Source of the DNA: Pseudorasbora parva
Lineage: Eukaryota > Chordata > Actinopteri > Cypriniformes > Gobionidae
Assembly (NCBI RefSeq): GCF_024679245.1
Contig: NC_090178.1
Location: 26,875,203 to 26,939,202 of the forward strand
Direction: 5' to 3'
Length of the DNA: 64,000 nt
Shown: piece by piece, positions 12,249 through 26,980 of the stretch
Layout of the letters: each line of letters begins with the position of its first letter
Position numbering within the stretch: position 1 is the stretch's first letter
Notes under the pieces: model-generated
What the model saw: only the letters and a program-made list of their open reading frames with translations
Told to the model about the DNA's origin: nothing
The model's database searches: none
Made by a program: the position numbers and the translations under genes

Positions 12249-15200
12249 TCAAGGCGCGGAGGCTTCAGTTTCTGAGAGGAGCGTTGCGGGCTTGGTGGTC
12301 ACCTGTGAGATCTTCACTCCAGTCAGTTTCTCCACTGCGCTCGGCAGGCGAGTCATGATTTCCAGTACTTCTCCTGTCAGCTTAGCAACGCCCACTTCAG
12401 ACCCACCGCTGGACACCATGGTGATCTTCTTAGCTTCACAGAGTGGCCTGCTGATCTCTTCTGCCATCTAGAGGAGTGGAGGACAAATGGCATTTCAACA
12501 TTATTGGGTGATCGTTATCATTTATCTTATTACCATTCAGAGGTTCAGATGCACTAACCAGTGGGAGTTTCTCCAGCAGCATGTCCACCATGGCACCCTC
12601 TTTGTACTGTTTAAAAGCTTCTGCCTTTTTGGACATCTGCTCTGCTTCAGCCCGACCCTTCGCTTCCATTGCAAAGGCTTCTGCCTCTCCCCTCATCTAA
12701 AAACAGAGACCGAAAAAGATGAGGAATGAGAGAACAGGGATGTGTAAGAGTCTAAATGCCCCGATATACTCACAGCAAAATTATTTTTCGTTCTTCGCTT
12801 AGGGGTAAAAAGAAGTTCGAAAAACCATAGCGATGTAGAGGTTTGCACAAGCTCTGCAATTTGGCATTGCAGTTGTCATGTTACGTTTATTTATATATAG
12901 CACTTTATACTTGTTTGCTTCAAAGCAAGTAGCTTTACAGTATTAAACATGAAACAATTATATCAGTGTCGCTTTCAATAAGTACAACTTCAATTTCTTC
13001 CACAAAGCAGCTCTGTGTTAGTTTTACTTGTGTCATGACCTCAAATGACTGAATAGAAGAAATGAATTGGAGAAGACTTCCATGTCAAAGTAGGCTGACC
13101 CCCAGAGCACACCTACCTATTACGCAATTGCCATGGACCAATGGTAGTTCAAAGGTGTTGGCAAGCCGATTCAAACTCCCAAAATTACTTAGCTTTGGCC
13201 TGATTTTGTTTGAAATGATGTCCCATCAGTTCTGATTACGCTTTAAATACATCAGGGGGCCTTAAAGGCGATTGTCATGTGAGGTGTGTCTTATGCAAAC
13301 AGTAACGCTCATTGCCACTGATGGAAAAACAAGTGTGTAGAGAGATTCATGAACTCACTCTGATAGACTCTGCCTCAGCTTCTGCCTCCATGATCAACTG
13401 AAGCCTGTTAAATGAGAGAAGATGAAATGGTTTTTCGGGATTATCATACCAAGCTATCAGTTGTTGTTTTTTTTTTATTTGCTTCCAGCCAAGCACAAAT
13501 GTGTGTTTAAGTAGACAAAAAGCGAAACCTTTGGATCATGATTCTTGTGTATCACTGCATCAGTTCCTCACCGTTCTGCCTCAGCGATCTTCTCAATACG
13601 GTATCTCTCAGCCTCGGCTGGTTTCCGGACCTTGGCTTCCAGTTCCTTCTCCCTGCGGGTGATCTCCTGCTCCTGTAAAGTGATCTGCTGCGTACGCTCC
13701 ACAACCTGAACCTGCATCTTCTCCTCCTCGATACGCTGCTTTGTCTTGGCCACCTGATTCAAATGACAGTGGATGTCAGTAGATGTGACTTAAGTCCAAA
13801 GTATACTACAAAGGACTCAGCAAAAAATGCTTTTCTTACTTAGTATTTTTGTCTTGTTTCTAGTCCAAACGTCTAAAAATTCTTAAAACAAGAAGTATTT
13901 ACTAGACAAGCAAACATTATTGTCTTGTTTTGAGAACAAATAACTGGTAAGTGTGTGTAAAATAAGAGAGTTTTTGCTTAAAATAATGCTTATTTTTAGC
14001 AAAAACTCTTAATTTTGAGTTATTTGCTCCCAAAACAAGACAATTATTTTTGCATATCTAGTACATCTTTCTTAATGTAAGAATTTTTTGATATTTTGAC
14101 TAGAAACAAGACAAAAAGACTAAGTAAGAAAATGATTTTTTGCTGTTATATATGTAAAGTAGTTCATTTGGCTGGGAATTTCACATGTAATAGATATTTT
14201 GGATTTGGACTGCAAAAAAGTAACCAGCTATCCCATGTAATTACTGTACTTGCCCATGACAAACAATTGCCATCCAATTACTGTACTTGCCCATGACAAA
14301 CAATTGCCATCCAACAAGGCCGTTTATCTTAAAAATATTAATTGATGTAAAGTTGCAATCCTCATTTTTTCAAGCTGGAAACCAAGTTGAATATCATTTG
14401 GTACCTGAAGCTGATAGGCCATTTCAGACTCTGCCTTCTTAGTGTTGACTTCATAATCATAGGATGCTTTCTTCAGCTCAAAGTCTCTTTGCGCTTTAGC
14501 CATCTGAATTTCATTTATATACTGAGCAGAGACCTTCTCCTGCATGGCGTGAGCCTCCTACACACACACACACACACAAAAACACATACATTTAGTTTTA
14601 TCCAAAACCATTTAATGACAACAGGAATGTATAAAATCTCACCCTGATGACCGCATCTCTCTTGAACTGAGCTTCACCGATACGGGCATCTTTTTGCACC
14701 TGAGCAGTACGAGCTTTACCCAGCGAGATTAGATAACCCTGTGAGAGAGTCTGGATGAGTTTCATACTGAGGTGTATGGTTTACTACATATATACACTAC
14801 TCTTTAAAAAGTTTGGGGTCAGCAAGATTTCTTTGGCATAAAAAAGTATACTTTTATTTGGCTACTAATTAAACTTATCAAAAGTGACAGTAAAGACATA
14901 TATAATGTTAAAAAAAATTCAAATAATGCTGTTCTTTTGAACTTTCTATTCGAAGAATCCTGAAAAAATGCATCTTGGTTTCCATAAACCCCAAACTTTT
15001 GAACACCAGTATTTATTAGGGTGTGAGGTGCATAACTTCACCTGATCGTCATGCACATCTTTGAGCGTGTAGCTGACAACACCGATCCCCATGTTGACCA
15101 GGTCAGAGGAAGCCACCTTAAACACCTGCTCTGAGAACTTTTTACGGTCCTGATAGATCTCCTACAGAGAGAAAGAATGAGAGATTGCACAATAAATAAC

Positions 15201-18200
15201 AAATAGCACACCACATGTCTCAGTCACCAGAGGTTGCTTGTTTATTTCAGCACTTAAACCCTTCAGTCCTCTTTGAAATGTTCTTATAAAAAGCTTGTTT
15301 CTTTCATTCTCTGTGTGTTTGATACAGAATACAAACAGCTCTTTAAGCATCTCACAGTACCTCCACAGTCAGGTGGGCGATAATGGCTCTCTGATGTCCC
15401 TCGAGGGTCTCCAGGGCAATCTCAGCAATCGCAGTCTCGGACTTCCCCATGAACATCTGACAGGCTGCAGCCAGCATCTCTTTATTCTGACCCTGGATCT
15501 TCACCTGCATAACACACAAATATCAGCACTCAAGACTGTTAAACTAATGTAACAGATGACTATTACGTGTGTGTTTCTAACCTGTGCAATGCCAGTCACT
15601 GAGACCGGTACTCCATGCCTAGTGTAGACCTTTTCACTCTTTACATTCAGAGTCAGAGTATTGAGAGAGATCCTAGGAGAAAAGAAAAACAGTTGTAAAG
15701 CATTTAAGTCAGCATGAAGCAGAAGTTGCGATAGTCTTTTCTTCCCAATTGACCTATCGGTAAGCCCCGCCCCCCTTAGTTACTGTTGCTAACTCGGACA
15801 AACAAACGGATCTTTTTGGACACAAAATGTAGCGTATACCCCGTCTGAATGATGACCAAACTTTACCGATGGTTTATTAAGTTTATTACATCATTTTTCA
15901 CCAAAAAAAAAAATCACCGTAAGAGCTGAACAAACAAAGCGTGCGCATTAACGTCACATTCACAAACTCGCTCTCTCTCCATTGCATTATCATTAACATA
16001 CACAGCAAATCACACAAAAGCACTCATAGAACTAACAATAAACAAACATATACAGACCATGTGCCTTTTCGGGGGTGCAGCTTATAACTGGTAAATCTGT
16101 ATCTGCAAAACAACTCTGATAAACTGTGCGCAAGTTCTCCTTTTCACTACCCGTAAACTTCAATACTCATCAATATAGGAGTCCCTCATTACGATCACAG
16201 ATGATAGCTACAATCCAGGATCAAAACTGTTCATGTACCACAGGGTTAGGTTAAATTAATTAACATTTAACCATCTTAATATGGAGAAATGCACCGAAAT
16301 GCAGACCATCGTTTATGTGTTTTTGATCTAACTTACACCGTTACATGACGTGAAAACAGTTACCTATAACTGACTTTAATCGTGACAACCCAAAAAAATC
16401 CCGATACTTGGAATCAGTGTTACAGTACCCCAGGAACATTATTTGACCATTTTTGTAGCAGAAACACCATCAAACCGATGAAAGCATCAGATTTTCCAAT
16501 GCTTCTCTATGGCGCTGAAACCTAGAGATGTACGAGTTCCGGTGCCCGTGCAACTGATGCTCAACATCTATTGGCTCATCTGCATTCGAGGGAAGGGGCT
16601 TACCGATAGGTCAATTATGACTTATATCCAAGTGAAACCGCTTCGCAACAGCGAATTTAAAGGGGCGATGAATTAAGGAATCAATTTTCCCTTGAGCTTT
16701 TGATATATAAAAATTCATGGTAATATAAGAATATCCTCTAAGTTTCAGATCTGAAAACGTTCTTGTTATTCAAATAAAAGCTTTTATAGACACCAGGCTC
16801 AGCAAATGGCCCTATGCTTCATACTGACGTCAGTGTGCGACTAAACACCTCTACAGCGCGTCTAATCCAGTAGCCCCGCCCACCAACTCATGGAGGGCTC
16901 ATGCAAGCTGGTCAACAACAATAAATATGCAGAGGAAGATTAAGATATTGCCCTATTCCTGGTTGTGGAAGAACACAGTCGCTGCATAAGCTTCCTTCTG
17001 ATCCTAATATTAGGAATGAGTGGTTGAACTTTATTTTTAATCAAGTTCCAGCTCACGTGGGGAAGACATATTCACTTCAGATGCTGGATTTGGATCCGAC
17101 AGGAATGGTGCAACACACCATGTGAGTAAAACATGTTTTTATATGTAATAGTACTGCATTGTTATAGATCATTTTGCTTCTGTGTACATGTCTAACAGAA
17201 CTTTAGCACGCTGGACTCAAACACATATGGGCCAGGGCTCGCAAAGCCCGGCAGGTCAATTAAACTCTTATTCCGTTCTTGTTCTGCTATTCTCTCTCTC
17301 AGTCTCTCTCAAGTTGACATCTGAAGGGCGGCACGCGCGGAACAAGTGCGCGCGCACAGTTCGCGCTTATATCGTCAGGTCTTGTGGGCTATGTGTAATA
17401 TAAAAATAATAGTCCAATCAATCGCGGGTCGATGAGAAATAAATTATTGTGTTTGTTTGAAAAAGACGTTTACAAACCCTGTGAACGAGATAATCATTCT
17501 GGTTGCCGATTCTCCCTCATTCTCTCCTCTCTCATGTCACTGAACTGACAGGGGGCTTAAGCTCATTAAATATGCAAAATCTTATCCAATCCTAGCCGTC
17601 GGCATTTACTTCCAAGTCTCCAGTGCGTCACGCCCACCAAAACCCAGCGTTTTGGAGAGAGCCTCAAAACCAGTGTAGAAAATAGCCTATTACTTATTAG
17701 TTATGATGTTTTTGAATGTAAAAACCACACAAACGTCATTAGTTGATCTCAGACACCAATATAATTTTTTTTTTAAAAGCCAGTTCATGACACCTTTAAG
17801 GCAGGACTTTATTTTGTCCATCAGGAATTGATTGAATGGTTAACTGGTGTGAGGGCAAACCTGTCACTCACATGAGATTACATCAATAGCAAAAGATCAA
17901 TGTCGAGAATGCTTTCTGTACGCAAAAAAAAAAAAAAAAAAAAATCTTCATGTCATTCTCCTACGCTGTTCACATAGTAAAACTTCCACGTTCTGTCAGA
18001 ATTCTGGCTCATTATTGGCCAGCTTCTGCCTCAGTGAACACTTGAACAGCGTAGGAGAATGTTACTGAAGACAAGAGCTTGTTGAATAAAGTCGTTATTT
18101 TTGTATTGTTTTTTTGCGCATAAAACGTATTCTCGTCGCTTCAATAAGGTTGAACCACTATAGTCACATGGACTGTTTTAAAGATTTCTTTATTACCTTT

Positions 18201-20638
18201 CTGGGCCTTGAAAGTTGCAATGACGTTGTTGCCTATGGCTGGTTCAGAAACAGTGGCGGAGCCAGATTTGACTGGCCACCCTGGGTGCCACCCCAAAATT
18301 TAGATTTTGGGGTGGCACCCAGCTAAGCTATTTCCATTTCACATCCTATTGAAAGAAGCATGCATTTTGACGTGCGGCAATGACGTGCGTGTCATCCGCG
18401 CGCATCTATGGTGTAATACTTTAAAAGAAGTGCGGACAGGGCTGCGTGTGTGACGCGTCCAGGCGCAGGAAAGTGAAGTATACCCAGGGTTTTACCATTG
18501 AATATTAAGAGAATATTAGCGATAGTTTCCCAACAGATGATTAATAGCCTAATAAAAGTTGTTCACAATCCTGCATCGCCATTCATAGTTTTCTATTAAA
18601 CAACACAATTTGTCTTAATACATTATTAATGTATAATGACTTCACCCGTTGGAAGAGTGTGTATAGACTAGCTATTTTCTTTCTGTGTAAAGTCTGTTTT
18701 AATGGATGGATATTATATAGCCTAGTTTGCGCTTTTGTTGTTGTTTCAGAATTTACAGCACAACACATCGATGCTACATCTTTCATTCTTGAAGTGAGCC
18801 TTTTTGACTGTATGGAGATTAGATTTACTGTTTAGCATTGCCGCCGAACGCGATACGTTTGGTGCCCAAAATATGGCGCTTCATCAAAAGCGCTTACACA
18901 GTAAGCACGTCTTGCACTTGCACGTCTTGAAAAATACGCATAAAAGCATGCCAAAAATAACGAATATCATCGTAAACACAGTCTCCTATGTCTTAACCTA
19001 ATGTAAGCAGTGAAATCGGATGCATGTATTATGTATATTGGATTCAACATTATGCATTTGGTCTTAAAGGTGCCCTAGAATGAGTTGAAATAATATTTAG
19101 GGCCCAAGCCCTGAAAGGGCGCAGAGCCCTATTGTTCTTCTAAGGGTTTTTATTATTATTATTATATATTATTATTTTTTTTACCGACTATTTGGGCATT
19201 TTTGGGGCCTTTCCCATGCTCGAAAACTCTTGAAACTTTGCACACGCATCAGAATGCGCGGCCATCAGGGCCGGGCTGAGGCTGGGACCCGGGCGTGGCA
19301 GGGGGGCTCGACAGCGCCCCCTAAAGTGGGGTCTGAAAACGTGTTCTATAAATCAAACACACTTGCACGTACATATATGAAACTCGGTACACATATAGAG
19401 CTCATCGGGCTGAACAACTTTCGTGCTCTAAGTTATGCGTCAGCCCAACAGGAAGTGAGCTATTATGGGTTGTTCGGAAAACGCATGCTCTGGAATTTGC
19501 GATACTCCTCCTAGACGATTCACCCGATCAGCACCAAACTCGGTCAGCATGAAGTCAAGACACTGAGGATGCTAAATTGCAAGCGAATTTTTGATATCTC
19601 AAACGGTTTGGCCGTGGCGAAGAGACAAATTTATGGCGAGAAAAGGGAAACAGGAAGTGTGTTATAACTTTTGCATACATTAATTCATTTTGATGAAACT
19701 TCAGCTGTGTGTTCGTTGTAAGAGGCCGATCACATGGATATGACTTTTGTGAGTCAAAGTTATAGCGCCACCAACTGGCAGCAGGAAGTGTCACTTTTGT
19801 CCAAAGAGGAGGGTTAGTTTTATCTGCAGTCACCAAACTCGGTATATATATTGTACATTTCGAGCCGGATAACTTTCTAATTTACAGTCATTAGCTCTGA
19901 CCAACAGGAAGTCAGATAATTTGGTTGGAAGATAACAAGAAGTGGAAAGCGAGCTCTTAGTTTTTACCTTCTCCTCAAAAGCGATTCATTCAATCTCCTC
20001 CAAACTCGGACAACATGAAGTAAATATACAGAAGATGCTAAAATGCGAACGGTTATTGGATATCTCAAACGGTGTTCCCGTAGCAAAAGCCTAAAAAACA
20101 CAAAATAAGCACACAAGTGCCTGGTTCATAAATAAGGCTATACTCCCACCTGCTGGTTATTCTATATATCACACTGGCTGTTTTTCTGTTTTTTTCCCCC
20201 TGTTTTTTCAACACTTATGCACTCCCTTAAATGACCAGTAGAGGGCAATATTGTATAAGTTTTCAAGCAAAAAACCTTGCCTCTGTGTGTGTGTGTGTGA
20301 ATGGTTTTCTAGCCTGGTGGGGACTTAAACCTGAATGCACACAGACTCATGGGGACTTCCCAATGGGTACAAAAGCTTATAAATCATACAGAATGAGTTC
20401 TTTTGAAGAAAGTTTTGTGTGATGGGTAGGTTTAGGGGCAGGGGCAGTGTAGGAGGACAGAATATATGGTTTGTACAGCATAAAAACCATTACGTCTATG
20501 AGTCCCCAGAAAGATAGTGAACCAGACATGAGTGTGTGTGTATGTGTGTGTGTTTGTGGGTGGGTGTGTGTGTTGTGGATGGGGGATGGTGAATGGGCTT
20601 AACTGATAAGAGTTGCCTGCAGCATACTTCAGCATTAC

Positions 20639-20704
<66 letters not shown>

Positions 20705-20802
20705 GTGTGCGTGTGTGTGCGTGTGTGTTCTTTTTTCTAGCCTGGTGGGGACTTCAACCTGAATGCACACAGACTCATGGGGACACGTGTCACTGATTTC
20801 TA

Positions 20803-20835
<33 letters not shown>

Positions 20836-21377
20836 CCACTCTTCTGTCTAAAAAGATTACCTCTCAATGCTGTGCTTTGGCCTGCATTAAAGGATAAAAC
20901 ATTTTATTCTGGGTTTGAATAAAAAAATTCATGTATAAAACCAGTTTATTTGTAGGGCATTGACAATATTGTTTTATATAATTAGTTAAATAATTGTGTT
21001 AATACAAATAATTATTAATAAAAAAATATAAATATAAAAAAACACTAATAACAAAAGAAAAAAAAAACACATTTAATTGTCTTTAAAAAAAAAAAAAGAA
21101 AAAAAGTAGTGTGTGTAACTTAAAAAATGAGAAGATTAATGCCTTTTGTTTAAATATAAATATAGAATAACTAAATATAGAATAACCAGAAGGTGGGAGT
21201 GTAGCCTTATTTAGTAACCAGGTGGGATATGTCCTAGAGAACACTGTTTTGAAGATAAAACTATATTGTTGATATATTAAAACAGTGTTTTCAGACAGTG
21301 AAATAAAAACAATGTAATCTCACTGTTTAGATTTTGTGTCTGTCATTCCCCTTCCCCCTCCCTCTCTCAGGATCACT

Positions 21378-21419
<42 letters not shown>

Positions 21420-21426
21420 CTCTCTC

Positions 21427-21465
<39 letters not shown>

Positions 21466-24400
21466 AGGGGGTCTCTCTCACTCTGTGTGTGTCGCCTTGT
21501 CTCTTGTTTTTTTCATAATTTAACCCTTTCATATCATAATTGCTATCAGTAATATCTATCACTTTATTGTGAAAAATAAGTTTAAAAAAAATTTATTATA
21601 TATATATAATACTGGTCTTCTGAACTTACAATATTTTGAGCTGCAAAAAATACATTTGCACATAATTGAAGGTGATATCCTAATACTTTTAATTGTATTC
21701 TATAACATAGGCTTTAAAGAAGGTCATGTGCTGTGTTTGCAAAGATCACGTATGACACCTCTTTAAACTAATTATTTATTGATAGAATTCAAATGGATAA
21801 AAAAATTAAATTTCACATGATTTTATAAAAGTGGCTGTTTATAATAAACTTCTATAAATTTTATGCACGCATATTACTCTTATCTGACACTGATATTAAA
21901 ATCATTGTTGCGGTCTCTGTGATTTGGCTTAATTTATTTTTAAGAGAAGTGTAAGGATAATACAACTTCAGCATTTGGACAGTATTCTGCACTCATTTTG
22001 AAATTGACATTTGACATCATCTGACATAAAATTAATGAATAAAATGTAATTGATCTCATAGATGTGACTGTTGTGGTTCCTGGTCATAGCAGCACCAGTT
22101 TCTGCAGTTAATGAGGTGAATTCAAATGACTTTGACATAGTCCCTTTATTTATTTTTTCCCATATTAAATGCCTATTGGCCTGCTGTGCACAGTTAAGCT
22201 GATGCCACCGGGGTGGTGGTGCCCCCGGCTTGGGCCCGTCATCGCTGCTCGCAGCTTTAATTTAAATTGTTCTCAGATATCTACATAAAGGGTATGTGAC
22301 TTATTTAAGGGTAAAAAATGTCCAGATACGGTTTTACAGGGCCATTTACAACCCCATAAATTGTCCCTTGGATCAAATGCTCTGTTTTGCCTTATTTGGA
22401 AGGGTCATGAATATGCATCCAACCTTATGTTTGATCCTGTTTCTGGCGAAGATAAAGATTTTGAGGAACAACCAATTGTTTTGAGATTGGAAATGGATGC
22501 CTTTGAGTGGTAAGTTTAGTCTTTATTTTCAGTAAGACCTTCAAAACGAAGCGTCAGTACTATAACTTCAGCCTACATGTGAACTAGCACATAACATTAA
22601 CTTTACATGTTAACTTATATCATCAGCAGTCACAACTTTGTTTTTAGCATTTTAAAACATTTTAATCACTGTAATGCATTACCATTTGATTTTACAATTA
22701 TAGCTTCTTCACTTTGAATCACAAACTCTAAACAGCAAACTGGGTAACGTTAGTGCACAAATATGGTGTTTGTACAGTACAGTAGCCTACAGGTTTTTTT
22801 TTTTTTTGATGCCATGTCAAATTACTACCGTTTCAACTTAACTGGTGGAGATGACGTAAGCTAGAAGGATCGAGGGAGCGATCTGTAAGCAACTATACAT
22901 AGCTCCACCCGAGTTATGTGTTGTCGATGAAAATAGCCTATAGGCTAAATTATAATTCTATCTGACAAAAGGTATTGCCATATGTATCTACGGTTGTATC
23001 TTGTAGATTTATATGACAACACTGGCAGGAAATAATATTAACTTTGACATTTGTCATACTGATGTATACTACTTGGAGTTTCCTATTGTTACAGTACTAG
23101 CATCTTGCATTGGATCTAGAAAACACAGGGGATATTATCGTTAATCCTCAATAAGAAACTTCCAGTTTAATCAGAAATTGTTTAGACAGTCAATAGGTGG
23201 ATAGTATCACTACTTACTGCTCACAGGGATATAGTTTGAATTGCCGCTTCTCCAGTATCAGACGCTGAGTGAAGCCTGCTATTGTCCGTGGTGAAATGGG
23301 CCGAGCAAACAAACAACTTTTAATTAAATTGTTGCGGTATCCGGTTATACATAAACATGCCTGTTGACAGTTTTGTTCAGTGGGAACTGGGAAGGCTATG
23401 AAAAGTCCTCATGTCTCCTGCACAGCCTGGTACATAACATCTATATCCTTGATCTGCCTTTTCGCTATCCTCGCGTAACGCATGCTCTGACGTATACAAA
23501 TGTTGGGGGCGTATATATATAAATGATCCCAGCGATTGTGTCACATTTGGCGTTATGTCGAGAATCACCTGTTTTTCTGTGGTGTTTTTCACAAATAAGA
23601 TTTACATATAAAGGAGGAAATAACGGTGTTTGAGACTCACTGTATGTGATGTCCATGTACTCAACTCTTGTCATTTAACTATGCCATGGTTAATTAAATG
23701 TTTCATTCTAGGGCACATTTAAAGAGATTGCACCTCCTTCAGTCCATCATTAAAGTTAATCAAAGAACAAAAGAAAAAATAACACCCACTGTTATTTACT
23801 GAATAACTTTTTTAGCTAATTCTAACATGCAATAATCTATATTTAATTTTATAGTAAAGATTATGCAATGTTATTTTTTACATTTGATTATTCAATTTCG
23901 GGAGGCTAACTAAATTACTGTTACACCTTTTTTACAGAAATTTCTACAATTTTGGTGGCTGATTTTTTAGAATACAATGTTACATCGGTCAAAAAAAAAG
24001 AAAACAATTTAGTATTACACATAATATTCTTTCACGGTCTAATAGACCCCCAAAAGTAGCCTTGGCCACCCCCCACTCACTGAGGGTGAGTAATTAATGA
24101 CATCATTTTTATTCACTAACCCTTTAATAGGGCAGAGTCCATCAGCAGTTATGTGGCGTCACTGCTAGAATCTGCGGTCGGCTTGTTCTGAGACACTGCT
24201 CAAGAACTATGGGGATTAAAAAAAAGAGTGGGTGGATTTTTTTCCATTATAAGGAGGTTGTGTACACACACTGCAGACACATTTATGTTCAAAGTGAATT
24301 TTGCATCATAGGTCCCCTTCTCAATACCACGTGTAAACAGGGCCACAGATGTGAATGTTAATGTAAAGCAGGCTAATCAGATCATGGACAGACTAATGCA

Positions 24401-26882
24401 AATTCATCCACCGTGATCTACAAACTACTGCAGTGATGTGTAGCAATCTACAAAATGGGACGAAGGTAATGTATTCTTTGAGGAACGAGTGATTCATTCA
24501 TTTACTCCATGTATATGTGAAGAGGAATGTAAACACAAGTTTCTACTGCACAAAGGGCCTCCTCGTTCTTAATCCCAGTCTATTCTTGAACCACAGAGAC
24601 AGCACTGCAGCACCTGCTTAAACAGAATAGTCCAGGCACTAACATGTTCTAATATTCAGTCTGGTATTGTAATTCAATACATACCGCTGGATTTGCTGAA
24701 TGCAGGGAATAACAAACACTCTTCCACCAGCAATCATCAGAGGAGGAGAGCGACCACATCCTGGAAGAGATGAGAGTTTTGTTTGCTGGTATAAAGCATC
24801 AATACTTGACTAAAAGCATACTTGGAGGAATTTTGAAAATCCACTGGCTATGGGTGGGAGGTATACCAAAATCTAGAGTAGTTTTATATCACAGAAACAG
24901 TATGTAATCACAACAACAGGGATGCTCCAATATTTCAATAGTCGATAATTATTTTATTATGTTTACAGATGATAATAATTGATAAATGGTCAATAATAAA
25001 ATCAAATGCTGTTTGAAAGAGATGTATGTTTGTATTCAGCATGACTGCGCTAAATTAATCAAAAGTGACAGTAAAGACTCTATAACAGAGTTACAAGAAC
25101 TATTTCAAAATGAATGCTGTTCTTTTGAACTTCCAATTCATCAAAAAATCCTGAAAAATTGCATAAAGGTTTCCACCAAAAATATTAAAGGATTAGTTCA
25201 CTTCCTGATAATTTACTCACCCCATCTCATCAAAGATGTTCATGTCTTTCTTTCTTCATTTGAAAAGAAAATAAGTTTTTTGAGGACAACATTTCAGGAT
25301 TTTTCTCCACATAGACTTGACAACCAACCAACGGCTTTTCCATGGCAACCAACTGAAGGTCCAAATCAATGCAGTTTCAAAGGGCTTCGAAGGGCTTCAG
25401 AGCTTCTGCACGATCCCAGACGAGGAATAGGGCCTTATCTAGCAAAACCATCGCCATTTTCACACACACACCAAAAAAAATACTCTTTAACCTAAATTGC
25501 TCATTTAAATTGCTCGGTGGAGCACCAGTGATTACGCAATCACATCGGAAAGGTCACGCTACCGGCCCAGTGTTTACAAAGCGCACATGCAAAGACTCAT
25601 ACAAATGTCCTTTACCAAAAAAAAGTAAAACAACGTTTTTGAAGTTGAAGATGTTGTTTTTGGTAAAGGGCTTTTGTATTAGTCTTCACAGATTCGCTTG
25701 GGACGATACTTCCGCCTATGTCTAGCTTGACCTTTCCGATCATGATGCCGCAATCCATGGTGCTCCGCAGAACAGTGCAAGATGACTAATTTATGTTAAA
25801 AAGTATATACATTTTCAACAAAACAATTAAAACAAATGACTTTGCTAGACAAGACCCTGTTCTTTGGCTGGGATCATGCAAAGCCTCTGAAGCCCTTGCA
25901 TTTGAAACTGCATTGATTTGGACCTTCAACCCATTGGTTCCCATTAGTCTATTATGTGGAGAAAAACCTGGAATGTTTTCCTCAAAAAACTTATTTTCGA
26001 CTGAAGAAAGAAAGACACAAAACATCTTGGAATAATTAGAAAATACCAAAACATTAGAATTCAGATTTGCCATGACAGGAATAAAAAAAATTGTAAAATA
26101 AATTAAAGTAGAACCGTAATTTTAAATTGTAATAATATCTACAACATAATGGTTTTACTGTATTTTTGATCAAATAAATGTAGCCTGGGTAAAAATAAAA
26201 GACATTTTAAAAACCCCAATTTTTGAACAAATATCTCGTTCTTGTATGCATTTCCTATTACAATTCCTGTTTCAAATTACAAGAAAAAACTAAAAAAATA
26301 TTTAACTTTTTTCCCCTGTGTAATTTAAAAACAAAACAAAATGTTATCACTGTTCAAGATAGACTTTTACTATCAGGTCACATTTCCAGTTTAACAACAG
26401 AGAAACACATTTCGTCATCATAACATTATATTGCTGGAAATTGTCCAGTTTAACAAATCATGGTACAATTATGATTTCCAACATTAGCAAAGACACTCAT
26501 GAACACTTCGGCCTGACAACTGTTTACACAAAGAACAAGGGCGACAGAGGCATAATGGAGCAGGTGACTTATTTTCTGGCCCTCTGTAAAGTGCGGTTTG
26601 ACTACATTAACCTTGTTATAGTAAATGTGAGCCTGCTGGGGTTTTTCCCCCTGAGCATTAAAGTCCTCTTGATGTGTAACCACTGGCATTTAGCTACAAA
26701 AAAATCACAATCATTACAGTGAACTTTGTGTCTGTTTTGACCTGTGAATGAAAGTCACATGAATAGCTGAAACCAGTTCTGCATTCGTCATTGTCTAAAA
26801 AGAAAAGAATGCAGTTTGCACAACATAATTGATCCGTACAATCAACAGAACTCTACGGGTTATTGCTAAAGTCTGATGAGTG

Positions 26883-26980
<98 letters not shown>

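Larger units (their letters stand above)
19100..22262. repeat. inserted high-copy repeat with GGGCCCAAGCC / GGCTTGGGCCC ends
   Basis: Opens GGGCCCAAGCCCTGAAAGGG and closes with GGCTTGGGCCC (22227-22237) then GTCATCGCTGCTCGCAGCTT. The first 1 kb is built from phrases recurring in cyprinid genomes (AACTCGGTACACATA, CAACAGGAAGT, ATCTCAAACGG), each seen more than once. It contains the GT microsatellites at 20.3-21.5 kb. No coding sequence. Confidence 0.65.
19064..23722. mobile_element. TTAA-bounded element split by a second repeat
   Basis: The left end TTAAAGGTGCCCTAGAATGA and the right end TCATTCTAGGGCACATTTAA are inverted repeats (one mismatch) bounded by TTAA. The right part (23480-23720) has the wording of a common cyprinid element (GTTGGGGGCGTATA, GAATCACCTGTTTTTCTG, GTGTTTGAGACTCACTGTAT). 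Only about 35 bp of the left part remains before the 19100-22262 repeat begins, so the original element was interrupted and partly deleted. Confidence 0.7.

Noticed and set aside
14240..14313. CRISPR-like direct repeats
   Set aside because: Two abutting 37-bp copies without spacers in a vertebrate intron; a simple tandem duplication.
20432..20839. 135-codon minus frame of Thr-His repeats and Cys-Val frames at 20593-20796 and 21334-21552
   Set aside because: Produced by GT/CA microsatellites in repeat DNA.
24986..25495. 169-codon plus frame
   Set aside because: Lies across the junction of two repeats (25190) and has no recognisable domain.
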